DNA of 58,480 bases from Planctomycetota bacterium (GCA_026692865.1 JAPLNI010000021.1:1-58480); one strand, 5' to 3'. Positions 35,174-43,784 are shown, counted from the stretch's first letter. A program made the numbers and translations. The notes: generated by a model from the letters alone, not told the origin.

Positions 35174-36402
35174 CTGTCGCATCTTCTACCATTGAACAGG
35201 TTGGACGCACTCTTACCAATACCGCTCGACTACTCGGTTTGGGTACTGCTTCACCGGCACATTCCATCCTGCAAAGCGATGCCGCAAAGATCTCGCAGGA
35301 TTTGCACATCACCGAGCGATGGCATCAGGCGCTTCCCGCTCTGTATCGTAAATCTGGAGTCAATCGCCGAGGAAGTGTGTTACTCAAGAGCGACCATGAA
35401 ACGGACTCACCACGCCAAACATTTTATCAGCCTTCCTCTACTCTTCATCCACGTGGCCCAACGACTGCCGAGCGGATGGAGATCTTTGCAAAAGAAGCAG
35501 CTCCACTCTTGATCAAGGCATGTACCACCGCACTGGATAATGCTTGCATCAAGCCGGCGTCGATAACGCATTTGGTCACAGTATCTTGCACAGGCTTTGC
35601 TGCTCCTGGATGTGATCTTCAGTTGATCGATCAACTGGGACTGAACGAAAACGTTCAACGCATAAATGTTGGGTTCATGGGCTGTCACGGAGCGATCAAT
35701 GCGATTCGAGTTGCAAAATCTTTCGCAGAGGCAGATCCGAACGCCGTTGTCTTGGTTGGTGCGGTCGAGCTCTGTAGCATCCATCAGCAATACACCGATG
35801 ATCCTCAACAATTGGTAGCCAACGCACTCTTCGCCGATGGTGCCGCCGCGATGGTTGTTGGCTCGCGAATAGATGAACCTTCGAACGAGCTTCTTACGAA
35901 TGAAATTTCATCAAACGAAGAAGCAACTGGAGAATTGCCTGGAGAATTGCCTGGAGAATTGCCTGGAGAATGGACCATCACATCTAGCTTCTCTCAAGTC
36001 ATCCCGCAGACATCAAACTTGATGAGCTGGAAGATCGGCGACTTCGGATTTCAGATGAGTCTTGATCCGCAAGTCCCCTCATGCATTGAATCGTCTCTGC
36101 ACGCCTCGCTTTCCACATGGCTTGAAGAAGAAGGAATCACCGTGGACTTTGTTGAAGTGTGGGCGATTCATCCTGGAGGACCTCGCATCGTACAAGCGTC
36201 CGGAGCGGCTCTTGGATTGAGCGAGGAGCAATTAGCACCATCGCTTGAGGTTCTTGCCAATCACGGAAACATGTCTTCACCGACAGTCTTGTTTATCTTG
36301 AACAAACTTATGTGCCGCGGCGGTAAACGACCCAAACACGCAGTCTTGCTAGCCTTTGGTCCGGGGCTTTGTATCGAAGCCTGTTTATTGTCACAATGGT
36401 AG
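35170..36402 (+). CDS. type III polyketide synthase (chalcone-synthase-like)
   Basis: 410 residues from the ATG in the ATGA overlap at 35170. The Cys-His-Asn triad is complete: Cys140 in VSCTGFAAPGCD, His334 in AIHPGGPRIV and Asn367 in HGNMSSPT; the His-Asn spacing (33) equals that of chalcone synthase. The Cys-His distance is about 55 residues longer than in chalcone synthase, partly because of an insertion around residues 235-270 holding the tandem repeat ELPGELPGELPGE. It condenses an acyl-CoA starter with malonyl-CoA in the cytoplasm to give a pyrone, resorcinol or acylphloroglucinol. The planctomycete three-gene set of this kind has been linked to alkylresorcinol formation, to my knowledge. 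A hairpin follows 58 bases downstream. Confidence 0.93.
   Translation: MTVASSTIEQVGRTLTNTARLLGLGTASPAHSILQSDAAKISQDLHITERWHQALPALYRKSGVNRRGSVLLKSDHETDSPRQTFYQPSSTLHPRGPTTAERMEIFAKEAAPLLIKACTTALDNACIKPASITHLVTVSCTGFAAPGCDLQLIDQLGLNENVQRINVGFMGCHGAINAIRVAKSFAEADPNAVVLVGAVELCSIHQQYTDDPQQLVANALFADGAAAMVVGSRIDEPSNELLTNEISSNEEATGELPGELPGELPGEWTITSSFSQVIPQTSNLMSWKIGDFGFQMSLDPQVPSCIESSLHASLSTWLEEEGITVDFVEVWAIHPGGPRIVQASGAALGLSEEQLAPSLEVLANHGNMSSPTVLFILNKLMCRGGKRPKHAVLLAFGPGLCIEACLLSQW
35929..35972 (+). repeat. 12-bp in-frame tandem repeat in the PKS gene
   Basis: GGAGAATTGCCT is present three times exactly plus a partial fourth copy. It encodes GELP units in a surface insertion of the PKS. Twelve-base units keep the frame, so copy number could vary between strains. 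Confidence 0.9.
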
Positions 36403-36459
36403 AGTGTGGAAATCAAACACGTTTGATCACAGCGACGATTATGAAAATCACATATTGGT

Positions 36460-36497
36460 GTCTCTCCGAGACACCGGGTTCTTTGTCTCGGAGAGAC
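36460..36497. terminator. strong hairpin between convergent PKS and c-di-GMP genes
   Basis: GTCTCTCCGAGACA and its exact complement form a 14-base stem with a ten-base loop. A second small stem TGGCC..GGCCA follows (36499-36515). It is placed between two converging genes, where a bidirectional terminator is expected, but no T-run is present. Confidence 0.55.
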
Positions 36498-36540
36498 TTG
36501 GCCACGTGCTGGCCATACGACGTTTTAACTGCCTTCTTGC

Positions 36541-38826
36541 TTATTGTCCGTCGGGACCGACTTTGTAGACCGGTATCAGTCGCTCGCGGACTTCGTCTGT
36601 GATCGCGTAAGCAGAAAGGTACGTTTCAAAGCTTCGCGTCAGACGATTTCCAAGATCGAGAATGTTATCGATACGACGATCCCGATTTCGAGTTGGATTA
36701 ACTTCAAGCTTCAGTTTGGTCACATTTTGAGTCAGTGTTTGGGCGCGTGCTCCGACGAGTTCGAAATCGATCAGATCCAGAGTCAAAGAGAAAACAATTG
36801 GGCGATCGCTTTCGCGTCGTCGCATAGGTGCATATCGACTATCGATGCGTAACTCGACTCGATCCTTGTCGACCGAAACAAGCTCTGCCCTTGAATCGCT
36901 GACAAAGCCCTTCAGCCCTTCTGCCACCATATCTCGTGAGAAATTCGTTAACAATTCTTTGCCGATAAGCGACTTGTTATTGCCTAAGTTTAGCCAGCCA
37001 AACCATGATTTCTTCGGTGCCGGTACGGTGGTCGATTCGGTCTCGCTTGGAGCGCTTTGATTGCGGCTATCTTGATCCGCGTTGTTAGCAGAGACCGCGA
37101 CCACCCGATCACGACCTGTTTGCTTTGCTTGTAGCAACCCTTGGTCGGCACGTTCGAGGGCCGAATCACATTCATCGCCAACAACAATTTGCGACACCCC
37201 ATAACTAGCGGTGATTGTCTTGCCTTTTATCGAATCCAGCGGAGTTACTCGGAGCTTCTCACGTATCGATTCCGCTATTTGAACAGCCGACCTGATATCG
37301 CAATCCATGCAAAGAATCACAAACTCTTCGCCACCATATCTTGCGACTAGATCCGATTCACGAGACAAGCTCTTCAAAACAGCGGCGAATGATACGAGTG
37401 CATCGTCGCCTGCCGCATGTCCGAATGTGTCGTTGATCCGCTTGAAATAGTCGATATCGCAAATCAATACACTCGCCTCGATCTTTTCAGTCTGGCATTG
37501 ATGCACGAGTTGTTTTAATTGTTTGTTGAGCTCACTACGGTTTGCAACTTTGGTTAATGGATCTTGGGTAGCACGAGTATGCAGATCCACCATCTTCTGT
37601 TCCATGGTTACCTGATTGCTCGCATCTCCTAAAAGCATGGCCGCACCACGCAGGACTCCATGTTGATCGAAGATCGGCATCGACTGAATTTCAACCATCA
37701 GAAGACGGCCATCTTGATTCTGAATCCGAAAGCGACTGATTTTGGTCTCATGCGTCGAGAGTGCTTTCGAGATCGGACAAGCGTCGCTCGAAACAGCAGT
37801 TCCATTCTCATCACTGAGCCCAATGAGATTTGGGCTCCAAGTCGAATGAAGCAGGGACGATTGCTTGAGACCTGTCAGTCGCGTGGCAGCTTGGTTCCAT
37901 TCGAGTATCGTCGATTCGGTATCGATAAAAATAACACCGTCGTTCATGCGGTTCATCATGTTTTGATGGAACACGCTATTGAGCGACTCAATCGCAGCGC
38001 TACCCTTCCAATTTTGGCTTTCTTCACCTTCGAAAAGATGAACAAAGGTGGTTCCCGAGTCGTTAGACCAACGACTGGAAACGGCTCGCGCTAAATCATC
38101 TTTGAAGTTCAGCACCGTGGATCGGAAGCTGGACACAAGGGACTGATCAAATTGTGTTCCGCCCATTCGTTCGAGCTCTGCAAGCGACTGCTTGACTGAC
38201 ATCGCAGGTCTATAAACTTGTTCGCTCGTCATCGCATCAAAGGCATCTGCGATTGACAGAATCCGCTGCGCGATCGGGAGAGGTCCTTTGGCGACGCGAT
38301 TGCTTTGATCGAACCAAACACCAATTTGTTCAATGGAGTCGAGAATGAGCTGATCGACGTTAGCGGATCGTAAAATCTCCACGCCGACGCGCGGATGCAG
38401 TTCGACAATGGCTCTTTCTTCCGGAGCAAGACGTCCGGGCTTTTGTAAAATTCGCTCGGGAATGCCGACCTTACCAATGTCGTGCAGCAGACCAGTCAGT
38501 TCGAGCTTGACCAAGTCATCTTCACTGACGTCGTGATAAAGTCCCCAGGCAGAGATGCTTTGAGCCACCCGCACACAATGGGCAGCAGTAGGAGCATGCT
38601 TGGCACGCAAGGTGTGGAGCAAGCTCGAGTAAATACCCAAACGCGACGCGGCGTTACTGCTTCGCCTTATTTCTTGACGGGCTTCTTGCCGAACGTCTTG
38701 ATGGGACGCGTTGGATCTTGGGACAACTGCGGGCACAATCGGCACAGCCCCTACCACCGGAACCATGAGCGTCAAATCCGGAATCGCTCCGGAGAAGGCT
38801 GGTGTCGGTGAGAAAGTTTCGGCCAT
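36541..38826 (-). CDS. HD-domain, PAS and GGDEF signalling protein
   Basis: 761 residues from the ATG ending at 38826 (a GTG two codons upstream is possible). An HD-GYP-type domain occupies ~60-210: AAHCVRVAQSIS, LTGLLHDIGKVGIPERILQ, ELHPRVGVEIL and ILSIADAFDAMTSEQVYRPAM. The later HHExxDGxGYP metal motif is replaced by SIEQIGVWFDQSNRVAKG, so phosphodiesterase activity is doubtful. A PAS domain (~295-400, with ILEWNQAATRLTGL) comes next, then a GGDEF cyclase domain (~420-570) whose active loop is intact (ARYGGEEFVIL). A C-terminal ~150-residue region is of uncertain type. It is probably a diguanylate cyclase controlled by PAS and HD inputs. It is cytoplasmic with no membrane segment, and divergent from smpB. 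Confidence 0.88.
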   Translation of the reverse strand: MAETFSPTPAFSGAIPDLTLMVPVVGAVPIVPAVVPRSNASHQDVRQEARQEIRRSSNAASRLGIYSSLLHTLRAKHAPTAAHCVRVAQSISAWGLYHDVSEDDLVKLELTGLLHDIGKVGIPERILQKPGRLAPEERAIVELHPRVGVEILRSANVDQLILDSIEQIGVWFDQSNRVAKGPLPIAQRILSIADAFDAMTSEQVYRPAMSVKQSLAELERMGGTQFDQSLVSSFRSTVLNFKDDLARAVSSRWSNDSGTTFVHLFEGEESQNWKGSAAIESLNSVFHQNMMNRMNDGVIFIDTESTILEWNQAATRLTGLKQSSLLHSTWSPNLIGLSDENGTAVSSDACPISKALSTHETKISRFRIQNQDGRLLMVEIQSMPIFDQHGVLRGAAMLLGDASNQVTMEQKMVDLHTRATQDPLTKVANRSELNKQLKQLVHQCQTEKIEASVLICDIDYFKRINDTFGHAAGDDALVSFAAVLKSLSRESDLVARYGGEEFVILCMDCDIRSAVQIAESIREKLRVTPLDSIKGKTITASYGVSQIVVGDECDSALERADQGLLQAKQTGRDRVVAVSANNADQDSRNQSAPSETESTTVPAPKKSWFGWLNLGNNKSLIGKELLTNFSRDMVAEGLKGFVSDSRAELVSVDKDRVELRIDSRYAPMRRRESDRPIVFSLTLDLIDFELVGARAQTLTQNVTKLKLEVNPTRNRDRRIDNILDLGNRLTRSFETYLSAYAITDEVRERLIPVYKVGPDGQ

Positions 38827-39167
38827 TATCACAATCGATGCAAAGTGTTAACAAAAAGGAATCCGGCACCGAGAATGTGCGCTCGAATTCCACGCAATAT
38901 CAGAGAGCAGGATGTGGAAGGGTAGGACATGATCGAACCGGGTCAAACGAAAAACTGTTCTCACTTGAATGATTTACCAAAGTATTGAACCGAAAAAGCA
39001 ATATGTCGCAGCATTATCGGAGCACTGGGATAAAAATGGCCTGTTAGGTATGATTAAAATGGTAAACCAGACGCGAAGACCTTCCGTACAACCGACACCG
39101 CAGACATAGCCGCACCAAACATCAAAGCCGACACAACCCTCCATTCGTTGATTTGCAGATCTTAATT
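38827..39167. other. divergent intergenic region upstream of smpB
   Basis: About 340 bases with no supported gene and no clear palindrome. Both flanking genes start here, so it must hold two promoters. A TATGAT box near 39050 lacks a good -35 partner. No tmRNA-like sequence is seen next to smpB. Confidence 0.45.
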
Positions 39168-39719
39168 TTGGCTAAAAAATCACCGTCCCCCACTTCGGCC
39201 AAAGCGCCGACGAAAGACAAAAAGAGCAGCAAGTCTGGTGCAAAGACCAGCACCGCTGCAGTCGGTGTCACGCACAAGATGATCGCCGAAAACCGTAAGG
39301 CGCGACACCGCTTTGAGATATTGGACTCAGTCGAATGCGGACTGATGCTTCGAGGCAGCGAAGTCAAAAGCCTACGCGACGGAAAATGCTCACTCGATGA
39401 AGCCTACGGACGCGTAAGCAGCGGCGAGCTCTGGTTGATTCAATGCGACATACCCGAGTACAAACCAGCGACCCTTTGGAATCATGAACCAACCCGGCCA
39501 CGCAAGATGCTCCTGCACCGGCGTGAATTTCTTCGACTAAGCGGGAAGGCATCCGAAAGAGGCCTCACGCTTGTGCCCCTGAAACTGTACTTCAACGATC
39601 GAGGGGTCGCCAAGTGTGTCATCGGATTATGCAAGGGATTGAAAGTCCATGACAAACGAGAAGTGATGAAAGCAAAAGAAGCAAAACGCGATATCGATCG
39701 AGCTATGAAGCGAAAGTAA
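39168..39719 (+). CDS. smpB: SsrA-binding protein SmpB
   Basis: 183 residues from the TTG at 39168 (giving an AKKSPSP start; an in-frame TTG at 39153 would add five residues). The first ~38 residues are a Lys/Ser/Thr-rich extension. The SmpB beta-barrel follows: NRKARHRFEILDSVECGLML, GSEVKSLRDGKCSLDEAYGR, and RKMLLHRREFLRLSGKA. The C-terminal tail KREVMKAKEAKRDIDRAMKR is the part that enters the ribosomal decoding centre. SmpB carries tmRNA to stalled ribosomes for trans-translation. The ABC transporter gene begins 21 bases later and may be cotranscribed. Confidence 0.95.
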   Translation: MAKKSPSPTSAKAPTKDKKSSKSGAKTSTAAVGVTHKMIAENRKARHRFEILDSVECGLMLRGSEVKSLRDGKCSLDEAYGRVSSGELWLIQCDIPEYKPATLWNHEPTRPRKMLLHRREFLRLSGKASERGLTLVPLKLYFNDRGVAKCVIGLCKGLKVHDKREVMKAKEAKRDIDRAMKRK

Positions 39720-39740
39720 ATACTACGAGTTAGAAATCTT

Positions 39741-40421
39741 ATGCTGCTCCTGGAAGATGTTCGAAAAAGCTACCCTCAGCCAACCGGCGGTAGCGTCCCA
39801 ATATTGGATATTCCAAAATTGGAAATTCGCGCTGGCGAGCAAATGGTCCTTCGTGGCGACAGTGGCTCTGGCAAAACGACCCTCCTCCAAATCATCTCCG
39901 GTATCACTCGAGCCGATAGCGGTAAGGTCCTGTTCGATGGAACCGATCTAACCAAGCTAAGCGAATCGGCTCGCGATCGTTTCCGAGCCGTGAAGATGGG
40001 TTACGTTTTTCAGACTTTTAACTTGCTACCTGCGTTTACGGCACTCGAAAATGTTCGCTTAGGAATGACCTTCGGGCGTGGAAAGTATCGGCTCGACCGT
40101 GCAAAATCTCTGCTCTCTCAAGTCGGTCTCGACGATCGAATGCACTATCGACCTTCGATGCTTTCCGTCGGCCAGCAGCAACGCGTTGCCGTCGCACGAG
40201 CCCTCGCAAATCAACCGCGACTGCTCCTAGCCGATGAACCAACCGCTAATGTTGACCCAAGCAACCAACAGAAAATTATTGATCTGCTGAAAGAAGTATG
40301 CAGTAAAGAATCAACAGCACTCTTAATGGTCACTCACTCTGATTCGATCTCTCAGCAATTCGATCGTGTCGAGTATCTCGATAAAATCAACACCGTTCTC
40401 ACCAGCGAAGTCCGATCGTGA
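39741..40421 (+). CDS. ABC transporter ATP-binding protein (LolD/MacB type)
   Basis: 226 residues. The ATPase motifs are Walker A GDSGSGKTTL, Q-loop YVFQTFNLLPAFTALENVRL, signature LSVGQQQRVAVARALANQ (LSVGQ rather than LSGGQ) and Walker B LLLADEPTANVDP, with the switch His in VTHSD. It has the size and Q-loop text of the LolD/MacB/FtsE group that powers type VII ABC exporters. The stop overlaps the GTG start of the permease gene by four bases, so the two proteins form one transporter. Confidence 0.93.
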   Translation: MLLLEDVRKSYPQPTGGSVPILDIPKLEIRAGEQMVLRGDSGSGKTTLLQIISGITRADSGKVLFDGTDLTKLSESARDRFRAVKMGYVFQTFNLLPAFTALENVRLGMTFGRGKYRLDRAKSLLSQVGLDDRMHYRPSMLSVGQQQRVAVARALANQPRLLLADEPTANVDPSNQQKIIDLLKEVCSKESTALLMVTHSDSISQQFDRVEYLDKINTVLTSEVRS

Positions 40422-41806
40422 ACCTATTTGAAATTGCATGGCGAAATCTCCGTTATCGATCGCTCGCGACCTGCTTGACGACGCTATCGATGGCACTTGG
40501 AGTTGGCCTTACCGTCATGGTGATGAGCATATCTGGCGTCGTCACTAAATCGCTCGAACGCAATGGCAACGTTGGCTACAACCTGATCATCGGCTCCAAA
40601 GGAAGCTCAACCCAACTGGTCTTCAACAGCGTCTACTACCTCAGTTCGCCCGTTGAAAATCTCAAGTACAGTTACTTCCTCGAGTTCTTGCCCGGCAATG
40701 GTCGCCAAGAACAATTTGCCAAGCTCGGTGGAAACTTGAAAGATCCGGAACGATCCGGTAAGTACGCCATGTTTACAAGCAACGGTTTCGTCATCCCAAT
40801 GTGCCTTGGTGATTACGTCGGCAGATTCCGTGCCGTTGCGACTACACCTGATTTCTTCAATCTTCTGAAGCATGGTGATAGGAACGAAGATCCATACACG
40901 TTTCGCGAGGGACGTAACTTTGTCGAAGAATCACCCGAGCATAGTTTCTTTGAAGCCGTGCTTGGATCCGAAGTGGCTACCGAGATGGGCTTAAAGATTG
41001 GCGACACTATCCAAGCGTCGCACGGTGCCAGTGGTGACTTTGTTCACGAGCAGGGCTTCACAATTGTCGGAATTCTCAACGCAACAGGGACTCCCAATGA
41101 TCGTGCGGCATTTATCAACATGGAAGGTTTCTACTTGCTCGAAGACCACGCCGCTCCGGAACGCGATGAGGAATCGGGACTTGAGAAACGAGTTACGAAG
41201 GGCGATCCTTCGAAAGCTGCTGAAGATTCTCCCGCTGTGATGGTCGGCGCCCGGAAACGACTTCCGATCGACAAACGCGAAGTAACTGCTATTCTTCTGC
41301 GAAGTGACTTTGCCATGGGAATGCAAAAGCAAATCAACAAAACCCCGTCTGCTCAAGCCGTTTCCCCGATTCAAGAAATCGCCTCACTCCTGCAAATGTT
41401 CATCCAGCCAATCCAATGGGCACTCCTGACCCTGACCCTGCTCGTTTGCGTTGTCAGCGCCGTAAGCATTTTGGTAAGCATCTATAACAGCATGAGCGAA
41501 CGCACCCGAGACATCGCGGTGATGCGAGCTTTGGGTGCTTCTCGCGATACGGTTCTGATCGTGATCTTGTTCGAGGCGTGTATCATTGCGATCGTAGGTG
41601 GTGCAATTGGCTGGATTGGCGGTCACGCTTTGGCGGCATGGGCTAGCCCGCTGGTCGAAGCACGCACTGGTGTCAAACTGTCATTCTTCAGCATCCATTA
41701 CCCCAACGAGTTGTGGATCATCCCATCGCTCATTCTTGCCGGTATTCTTGCAGGAATCATTCCAGCATTAGTCGCCTATCGAACGGACGTTTCGAAGTCG
41801 CTATGA
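40418..41806 (+). CDS. ABC transporter permease, MacB/FtsX-like
   Basis: 462 residues with a GTG start in the GTGA overlap. The layout is that of type VII ABC permeases: one N-terminal membrane segment (~20-40, TTLSMALGVGLTVMVMSISG), a large periplasmic domain of ~290 residues, and three C-terminal membrane segments in the FtsX domain (LLTLTLLVCVVSAVSILVSI, a second including IVILFEACIIAIVGGAIGWI and a third near the end). RTRDIAVMRALGASR is the typical coupling helix (ERTRDIAVMRALGAS). Such systems extract lipids or lipoproteins, or push substrates across the outer membrane, by mechanotransmission. A PaaK-like ligase gene overlaps its 3' end by four bases. Confidence 0.92.
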   Translation: MNLFEIAWRNLRYRSLATCLTTLSMALGVGLTVMVMSISGVVTKSLERNGNVGYNLIIGSKGSSTQLVFNSVYYLSSPVENLKYSYFLEFLPGNGRQEQFAKLGGNLKDPERSGKYAMFTSNGFVIPMCLGDYVGRFRAVATTPDFFNLLKHGDRNEDPYTFREGRNFVEESPEHSFFEAVLGSEVATEMGLKIGDTIQASHGASGDFVHEQGFTIVGILNATGTPNDRAAFINMEGFYLLEDHAAPERDEESGLEKRVTKGDPSKAAEDSPAVMVGARKRLPIDKREVTAILLRSDFAMGMQKQINKTPSAQAVSPIQEIASLLQMFIQPIQWALLTLTLLVCVVSAVSILVSIYNSMSERTRDIAVMRALGASRDTVLIVILFEACIIAIVGGAIGWIGGHALAAWASPLVEARTGVKLSFFSIHYPNELWIIPSLILAGILAGIIPALVAYRTDVSKSL

Positions 41807-43131
41807 TCGAGCCACAATTCGAATCGCGAGAGGCTTTAGAGCGATGGCAGTTGGATCGCCTGAATATCCTTCTATCGAGCATCATTGGCTCGAATAATTT
41901 TTATAAAGAGAAATTTAAAAAGTGTTCCCTCCCGGTGGAATCGCTCGCACACTGGCGAGAATTCCCAACCACATCCAAGTCTGAGCTATCACAGAACGCA
42001 GATTCAAAAGGACTTGCTCCGCACCTCACCTTTCCGCTCGAGCAATACACGCGGTTCCATCGTACCAGTGGCTCCACCGGCAAACCGCTGATCATTCTGG
42101 ATACACCCGAAGATTGGATCAATTGGATTGATGCTTGGCAGTCCGTCTTGGATGCGGCTTCGATCGAAAGTCACGATGTGGTCTTCATGGCGTTTTCGTT
42201 CGGGCCTTTCATCGGTTTCTGGACCGCTCAGGATGCATGTTTGAGTCGCGGTTGTCGCGTTGTTCCTGGCGGTGGTCTTTCGACGATCGCTCGAATCGAC
42301 TTGATTATCGACTCCGGTGCAACTGTTTTGTTCTCGACACCGTCATACGCTTTGCATTTAGCCGAGACTGCGAAAAAAAAGGGAATTGATCCCCGCAGGC
42401 TTGGCATCCGAAAGCTGGTCGTTGCCGGAGAGCCCGGTGGATCTATCCCGTCGATACGAAAGCGTTTGCAGGACGAATTTGAAACCCAAGTCACGGACCA
42501 TGCAGGAGCTACCGAAGTCGGGCCGTGGGGCTTCGGTACAACAGATGGTTTTTCACTCGCAATCAACGAGTATCACTTTGTTGCTGAATTTGAACCAATC
42601 GACCAAGACGTTGGGGCTTTCTATCTCGCTAAAGAGTTTATAGGCGACGCGGATAGCAAATCGAACGAAGCAGACGATCGAGTTCCACTTTGCGAACTGA
42701 TTTTGACTAACTTAAGTCGATCGGGAGCACCCGCATTTAGATACCGAACGGGCGACATTGTGCGACCTGCTTTGGCCGGATCTTCTGGAGCTTATAACAC
42801 TTCGTTACAAACCGTGTTAATAGGTGGGATTCTCGGAAGGTCGGATCAAATGATGACCGTTCGCGGAGTTAACATCTTTCCTTCGGCTATCGATGCGATC
42901 GTAAGATCGTTTGCAGAGATTGGTGAGTATCGATTGATTGCGGCCAAGAACGGAACTCGTGATGAAGTGACGCTTGAGATTGAAGACTCGCTTCATCAAC
43001 CGCAGCGATTGGTTGATAAACTCGATACGAACCTTGGCCTTCGAATCGCGGTTACTGAAGTGCCAGTCGGGACGTTTGAGTCATTCGCGGATAAATCGAA
43101 ACGATTTATTGATCGTCGCAAGCAACTGTAG
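41803..43131 (+). CDS. PaaK-like adenylate-forming ligase (phenylacetate-CoA ligase family)
   Basis: 442 residues from the ATG in the ATGA overlap with the permease. The P-loop is FHRTSGSTGKPLIILDT; later motifs are DHAGATEVGPWGFG, YRTGDIVRP (the adenylate-binding GD), and GRSDQMMTVRGVNIFPSAID, which marks the hinge and mobile C-terminal domain of PaaK proteins. Family members activate an aryl or fatty acid with ATP and usually transfer it to CoA. Translational coupling to an ABC exporter is unusual and suggests that the activated molecule is tied to what the exporter moves, but no substrate can be read. The 155-bp repeat pair begins six bases after the stop. Confidence 0.88.
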   Translation: MIEPQFESREALERWQLDRLNILLSSIIGSNNFYKEKFKKCSLPVESLAHWREFPTTSKSELSQNADSKGLAPHLTFPLEQYTRFHRTSGSTGKPLIILDTPEDWINWIDAWQSVLDAASIESHDVVFMAFSFGPFIGFWTAQDACLSRGCRVVPGGGLSTIARIDLIIDSGATVLFSTPSYALHLAETAKKKGIDPRRLGIRKLVVAGEPGGSIPSIRKRLQDEFETQVTDHAGATEVGPWGFGTTDGFSLAINEYHFVAEFEPIDQDVGAFYLAKEFIGDADSKSNEADDRVPLCELILTNLSRSGAPAFRYRTGDIVRPALAGSSGAYNTSLQTVLIGGILGRSDQMMTVRGVNIFPSAIDAIVRSFAEIGEYRLIAAKNGTRDEVTLEIEDSLHQPQRLVDKLDTNLGLRIAVTEVPVGTFESFADKSKRFIDRRKQL

Positions 43132-43136
43132 TACGC

Positions 43137-43291
43137 TTTGGACTGCTGTGACTCGATACAGCTTTTGGGCTAGCGATGTGATGAAAGGAAAGATCCTCGC
43201 GTGACAACTCAATCGTTTGGTTATCGAAGACTTTTTAGATAGGAAACTGATAGATAAGTCTTAAAGCTTCGACAAGTCGGAGCATTCCAAA
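43137..43291 (+). repeat. 155-bp inverted-repeat element, copy A
   Basis: The first of two tandem copies. The ends TTTGGACTGCT and GAGCATTCCAAA are slightly degraded inverted repeats. The body shares long blocks with the other copies, such as GACTTTTTAG and ACAAGTCGGAGCA. It begins six bases after the ligase stop codon. Confidence 0.85.
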
Positions 43292-43304
43292 AGAGCACTC
43301 CAAA

Positions 43305-43459
43305 TTTGGAGTGCTGTGACTCGTCACAGCTTTCGGGTTAGCGATGTTGTGGAAGGAATATGCCTCGCGTGACAACGGAATCGTTTGGTTCGCGAAGACT
43401 TTTTAGTTGGGAAACCGGTAGATAAATCTTAAAGCTCCAACAAGTCGGAGCACTCCAAA
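43305..43459 (+). repeat. 155-bp inverted-repeat element, copy B
   Basis: The second tandem copy, with perfect ends TTTGGAGTGCT and AGCACTCCAAA and the hairpin GCTGTGAC-TC-GTCACAGC. The junction with copy A is a perfect 22-base palindrome (43294-43315) centred on AAATTT. It is closest to the inverted copy at 30346-30500. Confidence 0.88.
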
Positions 43460-43784
43460 GGAGCATTCCGAAGGGGTTATTTACACTTTAAAGCGTCTTC
43501 CTGCCCGTTAATTTTCGAAATTTGACATTCGAAATGCAGGAATACCCAAGTTTTTATTGGTTCGACCCGAAAAGATTACTGTCTTGCTTTTCGGTCATGG
43601 CTCAGCCATAATATCGAATGCGCGGTGTTTGATGCCTCGCAACCTGCCGCAGCTTGCTGCTTTACCCCACCTACCGTTTCCATTTCCAAAACATTTGGTC
43701 AACCTACCGATTCTTGTCGAGTACATCGGGCCGCCCGCTGCTCATTGAATATTGTAAGGTTTTACCAGTTCCCTATGGAGTCTC
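43460..43784 (+). promoter_or_regulatory. leader of the DUF1501 operon
   Basis: These 325 bases hold no supported gene. TTCGAAAT occurs twice (43514-43521 and 43528-43535) with TTGACA exactly between, an operator-like arrangement over a perfect -35 box; a good -10 at 16-18 bases is not seen. A small palindrome ATGGCTCAGCCAT lies at 43597-43609. GGAG at 43777-43780 is the probable ribosome site and suits the second of two adjacent ATGs. Confidence 0.4.

Noticed and set aside
38827-39167. Possible tmRNA next to smpB
   Set aside because: No alanine-tRNA-like ends or tag-peptide frame can be found in the gap.
30292-43459. CRISPR array from the spaced repeats
   Set aside because: Repeats are 155 bases, few, inverted between sites and have no uniform spacers or cas genes.
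43557-43748. 63-codon frame in the DUF1501 leader
   Set aside because: TTG start, no ribosome site, and no recognisable motif; leader DNA is the simpler reading.
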